From CAVQGF01 sp045807945 (lineage in GTDB: Bacteria; Acidobacteriota; Terriglobia; Terriglobales; Acidobacteriaceae): DNA of 14,241 nt. Of the stretch, positions 1 through 6,685 are shown piece after piece (position 1 is the stretch's first letter; each line of letters opens with the position of its first letter). The translations under genes were made by a program, and so were the position numbers. Below the pieces are notes generated by a model. It worked only from the letters and a program-made list of their open reading frames with translations, searched no databases and had not been told where the DNA came from. The stretch spans positions 1-14,241 of the forward strand of contig JBJMGI010000070.1 in the NCBI GenBank assembly GCA_045807945.1. Direction: 5' to 3'.

Positions 1-360
1 AAATGGCTTTGGGCCGCGCGCTTCTTCAAAACGCGAGCGCTCGCGGCGAAAGCTTGCGAGCTCGGCCGGATCCAATCTAAAGGACAGGTTGCAAAACCGG
101 CGCGCGAAGTGCACGTCCGCGACATGCTGCGCATCACGAGTCCGGGCGGGGAATTCGAAGTCGAGGTGTTGGCTTTAAGCGAGGTGCGCGGACCGGCCTC
201 GGTCGCGCAAACGCTGTATCGCGAAACCGACGCGAGCAAAGAGCTGCGATTGAAAGCTGCCGCCGAGCATAAGGCGATGCGGCAGTTTGAACAACTGCCA
301 GAAGGCCGACCCTCTAAGCGCGATCGCCGCAGGATCATCCAGTTCCGCGGGCGCGGATAG
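1..360 (+). CDS. hslR: S4-domain RNA-binding protein, Hsp15 (HslR)-like, 5' end missing
   Basis: The frame is open from base 1 and ends at TAG 358-360; the start codon lies before the window. The first visible residues, KWLWAARFFKTRALA, are the hallmark helix of the Hsp15/HslR S4 domain, and only a few N-terminal residues should be missing. The S4 fold continues through GRIQSKGQVAKPAREV to about residue 60, and the protein ends in a basic tail (RPSKRDRRRIIQFRGRG). In this family the S4 domain binds rRNA, and Hsp15 recognises stalled 50S subunits carrying nascent peptidyl-tRNA; a cytosolic ribosome-rescue role is inferred from that. The glycosylase gene follows 27 bp downstream on the same strand and in the same reading frame, so the two may be cotranscribed. 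The family call is firm; equivalence to E. coli Hsp15 is less certain because S4 paralogues are common. Confidence 0.88.
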   Translation, partial: KWLWAARFFKTRALAAKACELGRIQSKGQVAKPAREVHVRDMLRITSPGGEFEVEVLALSEVRGPASVAQTLYRETDASKELRLKAAAEHKAMRQFEQLPEGRPSKRDRRRIIQFRGRG

Positions 361-387
361 TCGCTTGAGCGATTAAAATCGTTATCA

Positions 388-1074
388 GTGTCTTCCAACT
401 GGCTTACCGTTCTTAACAATGAGATCACCGTGTGCACACTGTGCCCGCGACTGGTCGAGTACCGCGAGAAGATCGGGCGAGAGAAGCGCCGCGCCTACAA
501 AGATCAGGAATATTGGGCGAAGCCGGTGCCGGGATTCGGAGATGCGAATGCCAAGCTGTTGATCCTCGGCTTGGCGCCGGGAGCGCACGGCTCGAACCGG
601 ACGGGTCGTCCTTTTACCGGTGATGGCTCAGGATTTTTCATGTATCCGGTGCTGCATGCCGCTGGATTCGCTTCCCAGCCCTCGGCTACGCACCGCGATG
701 ACGGGATGAAACTGATTGGCGCGTACATTACAGCCGCCGTCCGCTGCGCGCCTCCTATTAACAAGCCGACACCGCAGGAGATTGTCGCCTGCTCATCGTT
801 CCTCGATCGCGAACTCGCTGGGCTGAAGTCGGTGAAGGTCATCGTTGCGCTGGGCAAAATCGGCTTCGATGCATACCTGAATCACTTGAAGCGTGCGGGA
901 GTCATCACCAGCAAAGCTGCTTTCCTGTTCGGCCACGGCGCAACTTACAAATTTGCGAATGGGGTCACGCTGCTCGCGTCGTATCATCCGTCCCTGCAGA
1001 ATACGAATACCGGCAAGCTGACGGAGAAGATGTTTCTTGAGATTTTCCGGACGGCGCGCAGATTATCAGCGTAG
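388..1074 (+). CDS. Uracil-DNA glycosylase, family 5 (UDGb type)
   Basis: This 228-residue protein should excise uracil, and probably other deaminated bases, from DNA as the first step of base excision repair. The active-site motif GLAPGAHGSNRTG (residues 61-73) is the family 5 form, which lacks the catalytic Asn/Asp found at this site in family 1 and family 4 enzymes. The second motif is HPSLQNTNTG (200-209). Cys16, Cys19, Cys120 and Cys135 fit the four ligands of the family's [4Fe-4S] cluster. The start is GTG 388: the frame runs back to the upstream gene's TAG with no ATG, GTG or TTG between, and no good Shine-Dalgarno is visible. The stop overlaps the end of the convergent glycosyltransferase gene by 9 bp. 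The length is normal for the family and all motifs look intact. Confidence 0.93.
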   Translation: MSSNWLTVLNNEITVCTLCPRLVEYREKIGREKRRAYKDQEYWAKPVPGFGDANAKLLILGLAPGAHGSNRTGRPFTGDGSGFFMYPVLHAAGFASQPSATHRDDGMKLIGAYITAAVRCAPPINKPTPQEIVACSSFLDRELAGLKSVKVIVALGKIGFDAYLNHLKRAGVITSKAAFLFGHGATYKFANGVTLLASYHPSLQNTNTGKLTEKMFLEIFRTARRLSA

Positions 1075-2661
1075 CCGGGCATTCCGAGAGCGCTCGAAGA
1101 CCAACACCGCTGCCCATTGTCCGCCACGTTCTTCCTTGAAAACGACCGTTCCGCCGAGCATCTGCGCCACAGCTTCCGGCGGCAGGTCGTCGTGCAGTCC
1201 GAAATATTGCTCCTGCGCGCGTCGCCAGAATGCGGGCATCCACATTTGCTTTTTTGGAGCATACTTCGTATTGAAGACGAGTCCGACGTCATACGTTTCG
1301 GGCTCCTGTTGCACGCGTTGGATCTGTGGCAATGAGAAATCTTCGATGGAAGTAATTGCGACGGGCTTCGTCACGTAACCGAGGAACGGTTTGCTCAGCT
1401 CATCGGTCGCCGTCCACGCAGTGAGAACACGGCTGTGCGGATACTTCGCTTGAACGAAGGAATCCGCGCGCTGATGCAGTCGCACGTAGTCGGCGTATGC
1501 AAGGTTATCTTCCGGAGCGAACGTGTACGGCGGGTTGACGAAGAGAGCCGCAGTGAACATCGCGCACACCAGCCCGACCAACACCGGCCAGTAGCGCACG
1601 CGACGATGCAAGGTCGACACCGCGATGATGATGACCAGCGGGATCGCCGGGAGCATGTAGCGCGCCAGCACCGCGCCTCCAATGAACGAGAAGACGATCC
1701 AGTGCGCGACGATGATCATTAAGAAGAGCAGCTGTGTAGGGATCGCAATGCGCTCGCGCTCGATTTCCTTCCCATCAACTTGATCGCGCAGCGCCGGCAG
1801 GAACATCGCCGCGATCATCCCGACCGTGAGCGCGTACAGGTTCATGTACCCGAACAGTTGCCATCCGCGACGGAGCGCGGCGAAGAAGATGCGCGCGGGA
1901 CTGAGTGTGGCCGAGACGTTGTAGCGGAAGAACTCGGGGTTGCCGAAGAAGTATCCGGTGCGGTGATGGTGGTAGAGGAACCAGAGAGCAAGCGGGAGTA
2001 GCGGAACTAGAAGCTCGAAATGCAGATCCCTCGGCGCGCCCTCGCCTTGATTTGGGTTTGCTCGGGATGACCCTTGATTTCTTAGGGTAGCTGCTACTTC
2101 CCACAGTAAGATCGCGACCGGCACGATGATGGCCGTCTCTTTCGCAAGCGCGGCCAGGCAGAAGAAAACGCCGGTTGCGATGGGACGTTTCCGCAGATAG
2201 GCCCAGAGTCCCCAAATGCAAAGCGCAGCCGCAGCGAGGTCCACCTGCGCCAGCGAGCTTTGCGCGAACCAGACCGGGTAAAGCGCGAGGCAAATCGTAG
2301 ACGCGAGCGCGATCTTCTTGTTACTGACTTCTTCTGCAGCCCGGTACACACCAAGCGATCCGAACGCCGAGACCAGCAGCATGGCGCAGCGAGTCACAAG
2401 CGGCGAAAATCCGAAGAGCTTCCACGCAAGCGCAAGGTAAGCCATCAGTAGTGGCGGATGAGCGTTTGAGGTTGTCGAGTGCGGTATGAGCGCCGCGTCT
2501 TTATATATGTCGTAAGCGGCGGGCACGTAATACCCGGCCTCATCCCAAAAGTAGGGAAGGCGCAGCAGCGGCAGGTGCAGCAGCAGCTGCACCGCGTAGA
2601 TCAGCAGCAACAGTGCAACCGAATTGAAGGGACGGCTTCCGGCGTGAAAAGGATTTTTCAA
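1066..2661 (-). CDS. GT-C membrane glycosyltransferase, PMT/ArnT-like
   Basis: This 531-residue polytopic membrane protein has roughly ten or more hydrophobic spans. The first extracytoplasmic loop carries FWDEAGYY (Asp40-Glu41), the acidic motif of GT-C transferases that use polyprenyl-phosphate sugars, followed by AHPPL at 67-71, as in the PMT_2/ArnT group. The probable role is transfer of a sugar to a lipid or protein on the outer face of the membrane; the acceptor cannot be read from sequence. The start is TTG 2661: an in-frame TGA lies two codons upstream, and a later start would cut the first span. It lies 26 bp downstream of the DUF3467 gene on the same strand, so cotranscription is likely. 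A hydrophilic insert (R-NQG-SSRANP-NQG-EGAPRD) near residues 193-210 matches a palindromic repeat element annotated separately. Confidence 0.85.
   Translation of the reverse strand: MKNPFHAGSRPFNSVALLLLIYAVQLLLHLPLLRLPYFWDEAGYYVPAAYDIYKDAALIPHSTTSNAHPPLLMAYLALAWKLFGFSPLVTRCAMLLVSAFGSLGVYRAAEEVSNKKIALASTICLALYPVWFAQSSLAQVDLAAAALCIWGLWAYLRKRPIATGVFFCLAALAKETAIIVPVAILLWEVAATLRNQGSSRANPNQGEGAPRDLHFELLVPLLPLALWFLYHHHRTGYFFGNPEFFRYNVSATLSPARIFFAALRRGWQLFGYMNLYALTVGMIAAMFLPALRDQVDGKEIERERIAIPTQLLFLMIIVAHWIVFSFIGGAVLARYMLPAIPLVIIIAVSTLHRRVRYWPVLVGLVCAMFTAALFVNPPYTFAPEDNLAYADYVRLHQRADSFVQAKYPHSRVLTAWTATDELSKPFLGYVTKPVAITSIEDFSLPQIQRVQQEPETYDVGLVFNTKYAPKKQMWMPAFWRRAQEQYFGLHDDLPPEAVAQMLGGTVVFKEERGGQWAAVLVFERSRNARLR
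2020..2088. repeat. Palindromic repeat-like element inserted in frame within the glycosyltransferase gene
   Basis: Read on the minus strand, this stretch contains GGGTCATCCCGAGC and, further on, CGAGGGATCTGCATT, resembling the ends of the short intergenic repeats that I recall from many acidobacterial and other genomes. On the plus strand, ATCCC (2026-2030) is complementary to GGGAT (2064-2068), and ACCCT (2070-2074) to AGGGT (2084-2088). A 9-bp direct repeat, CCTTGATTT, occurs at 2045-2053 and 2072-2080, exactly 27 bp apart, and encodes the two NQG tripeptides. The frame is kept open, and the encoded segment is a polar loop between hydrophobic spans. Boundaries are approximate and family membership rests on memory. 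Confidence 0.5.
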
Positions 2662-2687
2662 TCGTCAGTCGTACTTCACACTTCGCT

Positions 2688-2990
2688 TTAGTGGATGGGA
2701 CCGACGGCGGCCATCTTGGGATCGAGTTTGATCTCGCCGAAGGCCTGTTCGTACTGCGCGACGTTCTGTCCCAGGATGGCGAGTAGCGCCTTGGCCTGCT
2801 GGGGACTGAGATAGACACCCTGAAAGTTTTCCACCTCGACCTCCGTTGGCGTTTGCTGCTTCAGCGTGCCGAAGACGAGGAAGAAATCCCACACATTCAC
2901 GCGCACCTGCACGGAGTTGGCATAGCTATCGCGATAATCCTTGGTAGCAGTGAGTTTCACGTCGGGCTGCTGCTGCGGCATTTGGGCCAT
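2688..2990 (-). CDS. DUF3467 family small protein
   Basis: This is a 100-residue soluble protein of the DUF3467 family, whose function is unknown. Typical features are the N-terminal YANSVQVRVNVWDFFLVFG strand region (residues 23-41) and the LSPQQAKALLAILGQNVAQYE helix (61-81). No signal peptide or membrane span is seen. The chosen start, ATG 2990, gives the usual family length. The frame stays open further upstream, but that extension would be encoded by the heptamer-repeat spacer and the tRNA gene, so it is rejected. The gene precedes the glycosyltransferase by 26 bp on the same strand and lies downstream of tRNA-Leu, also on the same strand. No strong Shine-Dalgarno is seen; GAGGA lies too far upstream to be convincing. 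Confidence 0.85.
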   Translation of the reverse strand: MAQMPQQQPDVKLTATKDYRDSYANSVQVRVNVWDFFLVFGTLKQQTPTEVEVENFQGVYLSPQQAKALLAILGQNVAQYEQAFGEIKLDPKMAAVGPIH

Positions 2991-2993
2991 TGT

Positions 2994-3035
2994 CGAGTTC
3001 TCGGTCCTCGGTTCGCAGTCACTAGTCATCAGTAC
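2994..3035. repeat. Degenerate heptamer array, six units
   Basis: In a strict 7-bp register the units are cgagttc, tcggtcc, tcggttc, gcagtca, ctagtca and tcagtac. All share GT at positions 4-5, and position 3 is always a purine. The array begins three bases upstream of the DUF3467 start codon and lies in its presumed leader. Confidence 0.55.
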
Positions 3036-3050
3036 CGGAGTAAATTGCTG

Positions 3051-3078
3051 GGAACTGAAAACAGGGAACTGGGAACTG
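3051..3078. repeat. Heptamer array, four units
   Basis: The units are ggaactg, aaaacag, ggaactg and ggaactg in exact 7-bp register, giving three identical copies and one variant. The conserved ACT is the complement of the AGT seen in the neighbouring array, so the two blocks look inverted relative to each other. The block fills the space just downstream of the tRNA 3' end. Confidence 0.65.
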
Positions 3079-3083
3079 TAGTT

Positions 3084-3168
3084 TGGTGCGAAAGGAGAGA
3101 CTCGAACTCTCATGGGTTACCCCGCCAGATCCTAAGTCTGGTGCGTCTGCCAATTCCGCCACTTTCGC
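3084..3168 (-). tRNA. tRNA-Leu (anticodon UAG)
   Basis: On the minus strand the sequence folds as a complete long-variable-arm tRNA. The acceptor stem GCGAAAG pairs with CTTTCGC over seven perfect pairs. The D-arm region GGCGGAATTGGCAGACGC is typical of bacterial tRNA-Leu. The anticodon stem CCAGA/TCTGG encloses loop CTTAGGA with anticodon TAG (plus-strand 3132-3134), which reads CUA and other CUN codons. The T-arm is GAGAG-TTCGAGT-CTCTC. The discriminator is A and the 3' CCA is encoded (3084-3086). Upstream, TACACT could be a -10 element, but its -35 is weak. Open reading frames crossing this gene on either strand are artefacts. Confidence 0.97.
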
Positions 3169-3301
3169 AGGCTCAGATAAGTGTAGCGTAAACGTCCACG
3201 GGTCCGAAGAGGTGCTGGATTGGCGAGTTAATCCGTCGCAATCTCGTCCGGGCTGCGCCGCCTCAGCCCCCACGAACCGGCAGTTCGGCATCGAAAGATG
3301 A

Positions 3302-4204
3302 ATGACGAAGAAGCAGCAGGCGCTCGAGCTGTTGAAGCAAGGTTTACCGCCTACCGAGATCGCGCGGCAAATGCGCACCACTCCGGCTGTCACCATGCAG
3401 TATCTGGCCCTCAACATCGGAGAGGGAAGCCTGCGCCGGTCTGACGTTGCTTTTTCCATCCCGCGCGAGCTGCGGGCGGCAGTGGAGGCCGTGATCAGCG
3501 ACAAGGAGAACACGAATCCGACCTTCATCTGCCGTGAGCTCCACCGTCGGGGAATCGAATGCAACCGGATCGACGTGGCTGTTTACGTCAGTTATCGGAG
3601 AGCGCGCGTAGTTCTCGGAGACATGTACGAGCTGATACGTGCGCTCGAGCTGCGTCTGCATGATTTCATCAAGCAGGCATTCACTGCCGAATTCGGCGAA
3701 GAGCAATGGTGGCGGTCGGGAGTGCCGGACGTGATCCGTGCTGACTGCGCCGCATTGCGGGAAAAAGATCCCGAGCCCGCCGAAGATCCCTACTGCTATA
3801 CCCACCTGATCAGCTTGCGCGAGATCCTCGACAAGAAGTGGGCGATTTTGAGCCGCTACCTTCCTGAGCGTTTCAAAGACAAAAAGAAAGACCTGCAGGA
3901 GCGCCTGCTGCGTTTGAACCGCATTCGCAATGCGGTGATGCATCCGGTGCGCAAAGCTGTTCTCACAGAAGACGAGTTCGAGTTCGTCCGTGACCTTGAA
4001 AAGGACCTTGCCGACATGACTGTGCATCTGCCCTCGGCAGAAGCCGCCCAGCCTGAGCCGGTGCTGACGCAAGAGTCGCCGGTGGATCTGGTGGTCGCGC
4101 TGACTCCTGCGGTCGAGCAAACGCCGCCTCCGGAAGAAGCGGCCACACCCGCGCAAGCCGGCGATCCCGATGCGTTCGTTCCCAGTGTGAAAAAAGCTTC
4201 CTAG
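3302..4204 (+). CDS. HTH-HEPN domain protein, possible ribonuclease
   Basis: This 300-residue soluble protein has no name I recognise. Residues 3-36 look like a helix-turn-helix (ALELLKQGLPPTEIARQMRTT, then a recognition-like helix). Residues about 108-240 are all-helical and contain RIRNAVMHPV, giving Arg209-x4-His214, the R-x4-6-H motif of HEPN nucleases; the context resembles Swt1-type HEPN domains. Residues 241-300 form a Pro/Glu/Ala-rich, probably disordered tail. The role is inferred as RNA cleavage or RNA binding under control of a nucleic-acid-binding N-terminus; a non-catalytic HEPN is also possible. The start is ATG 3302 with a weak GAAAG upstream; an ATG at 3298 is out of frame. 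It is transcribed divergently from tRNA-Leu across a 133-bp spacer containing two small hairpins (3250-3269, 3273-3287). No antitoxin-like partner is adjacent. Confidence 0.72.
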   Translation: MTKKQQALELLKQGLPPTEIARQMRTTPAVTMQYLALNIGEGSLRRSDVAFSIPRELRAAVEAVISDKENTNPTFICRELHRRGIECNRIDVAVYVSYRRARVVLGDMYELIRALELRLHDFIKQAFTAEFGEEQWWRSGVPDVIRADCAALREKDPEPAEDPYCYTHLISLREILDKKWAILSRYLPERFKDKKKDLQERLLRLNRIRNAVMHPVRKAVLTEDEFEFVRDLEKDLADMTVHLPSAEAAQPEPVLTQESPVDLVVALTPAVEQTPPPEEAATPAQAGDPDAFVPSVKKAS

Positions 4205-4246
4205 GCTCGCTGTTTCTTACTCCTATGCTACAAATTAGCGACGAAG

Positions 4247-4290
4247 CGCCGCTGTGAATCATCAGATGAGGATTCCGAGCGGCGAAGGAG
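4247..4290 (+). promoter_or_regulatory. Hairpin abutting the Shine-Dalgarno of the KirBac-like gene
   Basis: CGCCGCT (4247-4253) pairs with AGCGGCG (4278-4284). Inside, GAATCATC (4256-4263) pairs with GAGGATTC (4268-4275) except for one A-G mismatch, closing on tetraloop AGAT (4264-4267). The two stems are separated by a 2x2 internal loop. The Shine-Dalgarno AAGGAG (4285-4290) begins on the very next base and lies 7 nt before GTG 4298. There is no T-tract, so this is not a canonical terminator. It could be a cis-acting RNA element controlling translation or a DNA operator. Confidence 0.6.
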
Positions 4291-4297
4291 TGAGACC

Positions 4298-5269
4298 GTG
4301 GCCACACAAGCGATCATCCGCGATGAAGACAGAGACCTGGGATTTGGCAGCGTAGTAGCTGAGACGCGCAATATCCGCCTGCTGAATAAAGATGGCAGCT
4401 TCAACGTGACCCGCAAAGGTCTGGGATACTGGGAATCGCTGAGTCTCTACCACTCCATGCTCACCATGGGCTGGACCAAGTTCTTCTCTTTGCTGCTGCT
4501 GGGATATTTGATTGCCAACCTGATCTTCGCCGGCGCGTACCTGGCGTGCGGTCCCGCCGCGCTCACCGGATACGTTGGCGTGCCGCGAGTGCTGCAGGCC
4601 TTCTTCTTCAGCATCGATACGTTCGCGACCATCGGTTATGGAAACATCTCGCCGATCGGTGTTGCCGCGAACCTGGTGGTCACGGTGGAATCGTTTATAG
4701 GATTGCTGTGGCTGGCGTTGGCGACCGGCATCCTGTTCGCGCGCTTCTCGCGCCCGACCGCGAAGATCATCTTCAGCAAGAAGGCGGTGATCGCGCCTTA
4801 CAAAGAGATTTCCGCTTTCATGTTCCGCATCACGAACGCGCGCAAGAACCAATTGATCGAACTCGAAGCCAAGCTGAACTTCAGCCGCTTCGAAATGGTT
4901 GATGGTCACCCGGTGAGGAGGTTCTATCAGCTTCCGCTCGAGCGGCAGAAGGTGGTCTTCTTCCCGCTAAGCTGGACGGTGGTGCACCCTATCGACGAGA
5001 AGAGTCCGCTCTACGGCTGGAGTGACCGCATGCTGAAGGAAGCAGGCGCGGAGTTTTTGATCCTGCTCACCGGAATCGACGAGACTTTTTCCCAGCAGGT
5101 GCACTCGCGCTCTTCTTATGCTGCCGATGAGATCGTGTGGAGCGCGAAGTTCCGCAATCTCTACGACAATCCGGAAGACGCGAACCTCGCCATCGACCTG
5201 AGCCGCTTCCACTCCGTCGAACCCGCGTCCTTGTCTTCTAACGTGCTGCAGTCGTCGCCGCTGTCTTAA
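4298..5269 (+). CDS. Inward-rectifier-type potassium channel (KirBac family)
   Basis: This 323-residue inner-membrane protein has the full KirBac layout. The cytoplasmic N-terminus DLGFG...LLNKDGSFNV (13-37) leads into a slide helix and the first span (about 62-84). Then come the pore helix and selectivity filter TIGYG (111-115), the second span (about 122-149), and the linker FARFSRPTAKIIFS (147-160). A beta-rich Kir cytoplasmic domain runs from about 165 to 300. It should conduct K+ as a tetramer. By eye, the position matching the rectification-controlling acid of Kir2.1 is Leu139, so strong polyamine block is not expected; this is inference. The GTG start is supported by AAGGAG seven bases upstream. 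The last 32 bp overlap the convergent redoxin gene. The lead from the HEPN gene is 93 bp, so cotranscription is possible but unproven. Confidence 0.92.
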   Translation: MATQAIIRDEDRDLGFGSVVAETRNIRLLNKDGSFNVTRKGLGYWESLSLYHSMLTMGWTKFFSLLLLGYLIANLIFAGAYLACGPAALTGYVGVPRVLQAFFFSIDTFATIGYGNISPIGVAANLVVTVESFIGLLWLALATGILFARFSRPTAKIIFSKKAVIAPYKEISAFMFRITNARKNQLIELEAKLNFSRFEMVDGHPVRRFYQLPLERQKVVFFPLSWTVVHPIDEKSPLYGWSDRMLKEAGAEFLILLTGIDETFSQQVHSRSSYAADEIVWSAKFRNLYDNPEDANLAIDLSRFHSVEPASLSSNVLQSSPLS

Positions 5270-6650
5270 GCAGGTCGCGCACGATCTGGTCGAGTTCTTT
5301 CTGCACCTGCGGGAAGCGCTCGCCTGTCGCCGGCCCGGTGTAGCCGGCGTGGATCTTGCTCACGCGGCCATCGCGTGCTATGAAGATTGTTGTGGGGAAA
5401 GCGCCGAAGTTCACCAGTTGCGGCAGCGTCTTTTGGACCTGCCCATCGTCAGTTGTGCCGGCGATCAGGATCGGGTATGGCACGTTGTACTTCTTGCGAA
5501 AAATCTCGATCTGGCGCGCGTTGCGCGCCGCATCGTCGGTGTATTCGTAAGCGAGTCCCACGATCTCAAGTCCATCTTTGTGATAGCGGTTGTATAAGTC
5601 CACAAGCAGCGGCTCTTCATCGTGGCAGTTGGGGCACCAGGTTCCCATGATGTCCACAATGATTACTTTGTTTTTGAATTCGGGATCGCTCGCCGACACG
5701 GCTTTTCCGGTGCGCGGATCCGGAGCAGAGAACCGGAACGGCTCGCTGGGATCTTTGACCTTGGTCAGCGCGAACGGATCTTCCGGCTGATCTTCTTTTT
5801 TCGCGGCCTCTTTGCGGGTGGCGGTGAAGGTGTAGCGAGCGGTCTTGCCGGATTCGAATTGGCCGCCTAGTGAACCATCAGGCTGAATATCTCCCTTGAG
5901 CAGCATGACGTGGATTCCATCGAAACGGGTCAGGTAGAAGGAGGAACTCACGCGCTGTCCATTTAACTCTGTAAGCGTTGCCTCTCCCGCCAATAATCCC
6001 GTGTCGCCGCTTACCGGGATGAGCGTACCGGTTGCCTTGGCGGTATCGTCAATGTGCAGTTCGGCCACTCCTGTTTCAAGGGGCTGGCCCTTCGTATCGA
6101 GCAGCTTGTAGAGCCACTCGCCGGTGAATCCGGTTGCCGACATCACGTGGGGCGAGTAAGGGTGCCCCTCATCCCACACTTCCGGCACCGTCACCGGCAA
6201 ATGTGGAGGGAGGCGTAACCCGAGCTCCATCGCAGATTGTTCGGAAAGTGTGGGGACGGCTACGAACGGGTATTGGACAGTTCCTTTCGCATAAGGACGA
6301 GAGTACTCACCAGTGAGTCGGCCATGATCGTCCTTGCCATTAAGTTTTGCGCCCGCCGCTGTTCCATCCAGCTTTGCAGTCAGAGTTCCATCGTATTGTT
6401 CAAAACGCAACGTAAGGACACCATTAGCGAACTGCGCGCGCGTAAACGGCATGCGCTCAGTCCCATTCAGTACAGCCGCTTCCAGGTTCCCGTCATGCTG
6501 CTTGACCTCCAACCGGAAGAACACCCCTTCGGTACCGTTGTTGAGCGAAGCGTCCCAGGTGCCAAGAAGTTCTTTCGGAGCTGAATTGTCTTGAGCGACA
6601 GTAAACGTTGAGAACAAAATCAAGGCTAAAGCGAGTGAGCGGGTGCGCAT
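5238..6650 (-). CDS. Exported TlpA/redoxin-like thiol-disulfide protein with beta-rich N-terminal region
   Basis: This 470-residue protein begins with a signal peptide (MRTRSLALALILFSTFTVA, likely cleaved before Gln20), so it acts in the periplasm. The C-terminal 170 residues are a thioredoxin fold of the TlpA/AhpC-TSA type. The redox site is WCPNC (Cys339, Cys342) and the cis-proline is in GAFPTT (Pro419). Between them lies about 280 residues of beta-rich sequence that appears to be two related copies (around 28-130 and 174-279). Each copy opens with a GxW motif and contains a [YF]DG...L..G stretch; this region may bind a ligand or substrate, which is inference. ATG 6650 is chosen over GTG 6698, because the latter lies inside the upstream gene's terminator. 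No Shine-Dalgarno is visible, and the nearby promoter-like sequence would give a leaderless mRNA. The 3' end overlaps the convergent channel gene by 32 bp. Confidence 0.86.
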   Translation of the reverse strand: MRTRSLALALILFSTFTVAQDNSAPKELLGTWDASLNNGTEGVFFRLEVKQHDGNLEAAVLNGTERMPFTRAQFANGVLTLRFEQYDGTLTAKLDGTAAGAKLNGKDDHGRLTGEYSRPYAKGTVQYPFVAVPTLSEQSAMELGLRLPPHLPVTVPEVWDEGHPYSPHVMSATGFTGEWLYKLLDTKGQPLETGVAELHIDDTAKATGTLIPVSGDTGLLAGEATLTELNGQRVSSSFYLTRFDGIHVMLLKGDIQPDGSLGGQFESGKTARYTFTATRKEAAKKEDQPEDPFALTKVKDPSEPFRFSAPDPRTGKAVSASDPEFKNKVIIVDIMGTWCPNCHDEEPLLVDLYNRYHKDGLEIVGLAYEYTDDAARNARQIEIFRKKYNVPYPILIAGTTDDGQVQKTLPQLVNFGAFPTTIFIARDGRVSKIHAGYTGPATGERFPQVQKELDQIVRDLLKTAATTAAR

Positions 6651-6656
6651 ACCTAT

Positions 6657-6685
6657 TCGATAGTACAAGAAGAGATTCGTTTCAA
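6657..6685 (-). promoter_or_regulatory. Putative promoter of the redoxin gene, giving a leaderless transcript
   Basis: On the minus strand, TTGAAA (6680-6685, one mismatch to the -35 consensus) is 17 bp from TATCGA (6657-6662, a weak -10). Only six bases separate the -10 from ATG 6650, so transcription would begin at or next to the start codon. This fits the absence of a Shine-Dalgarno. The -35 overlaps the T-tract of the upstream terminator. Confidence 0.4.

Noticed and set aside
2994..3078. Heptamer region considered as a CRISPR array
   Set aside because: Units are 7 bp with no spacers, and no cas gene is nearby.
2991..3564. N-terminal extension of DUF3467, and minus- and plus-strand frames crossing the tRNA region
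   Set aside because: These read through a complete tRNA-Leu gene and heptamer repeats; the family length is reached from ATG 2990.
3302..5269. HEPN protein and KirBac channel considered as a toxin-antitoxin or defence pair
   Set aside because: The channel is a complete, typical KirBac with its own Shine-Dalgarno and leader; no antitoxin or nucleotidyltransferase partner is present.
6150..6215. Stretch in the redoxin gene (GTGGGG...CCCAC region) that faintly resembles another short dispersed repeat
   Set aside because: The complementary arms are short and imperfect and the encoded linker looks like ordinary protein sequence; too weak to call without a genome search.
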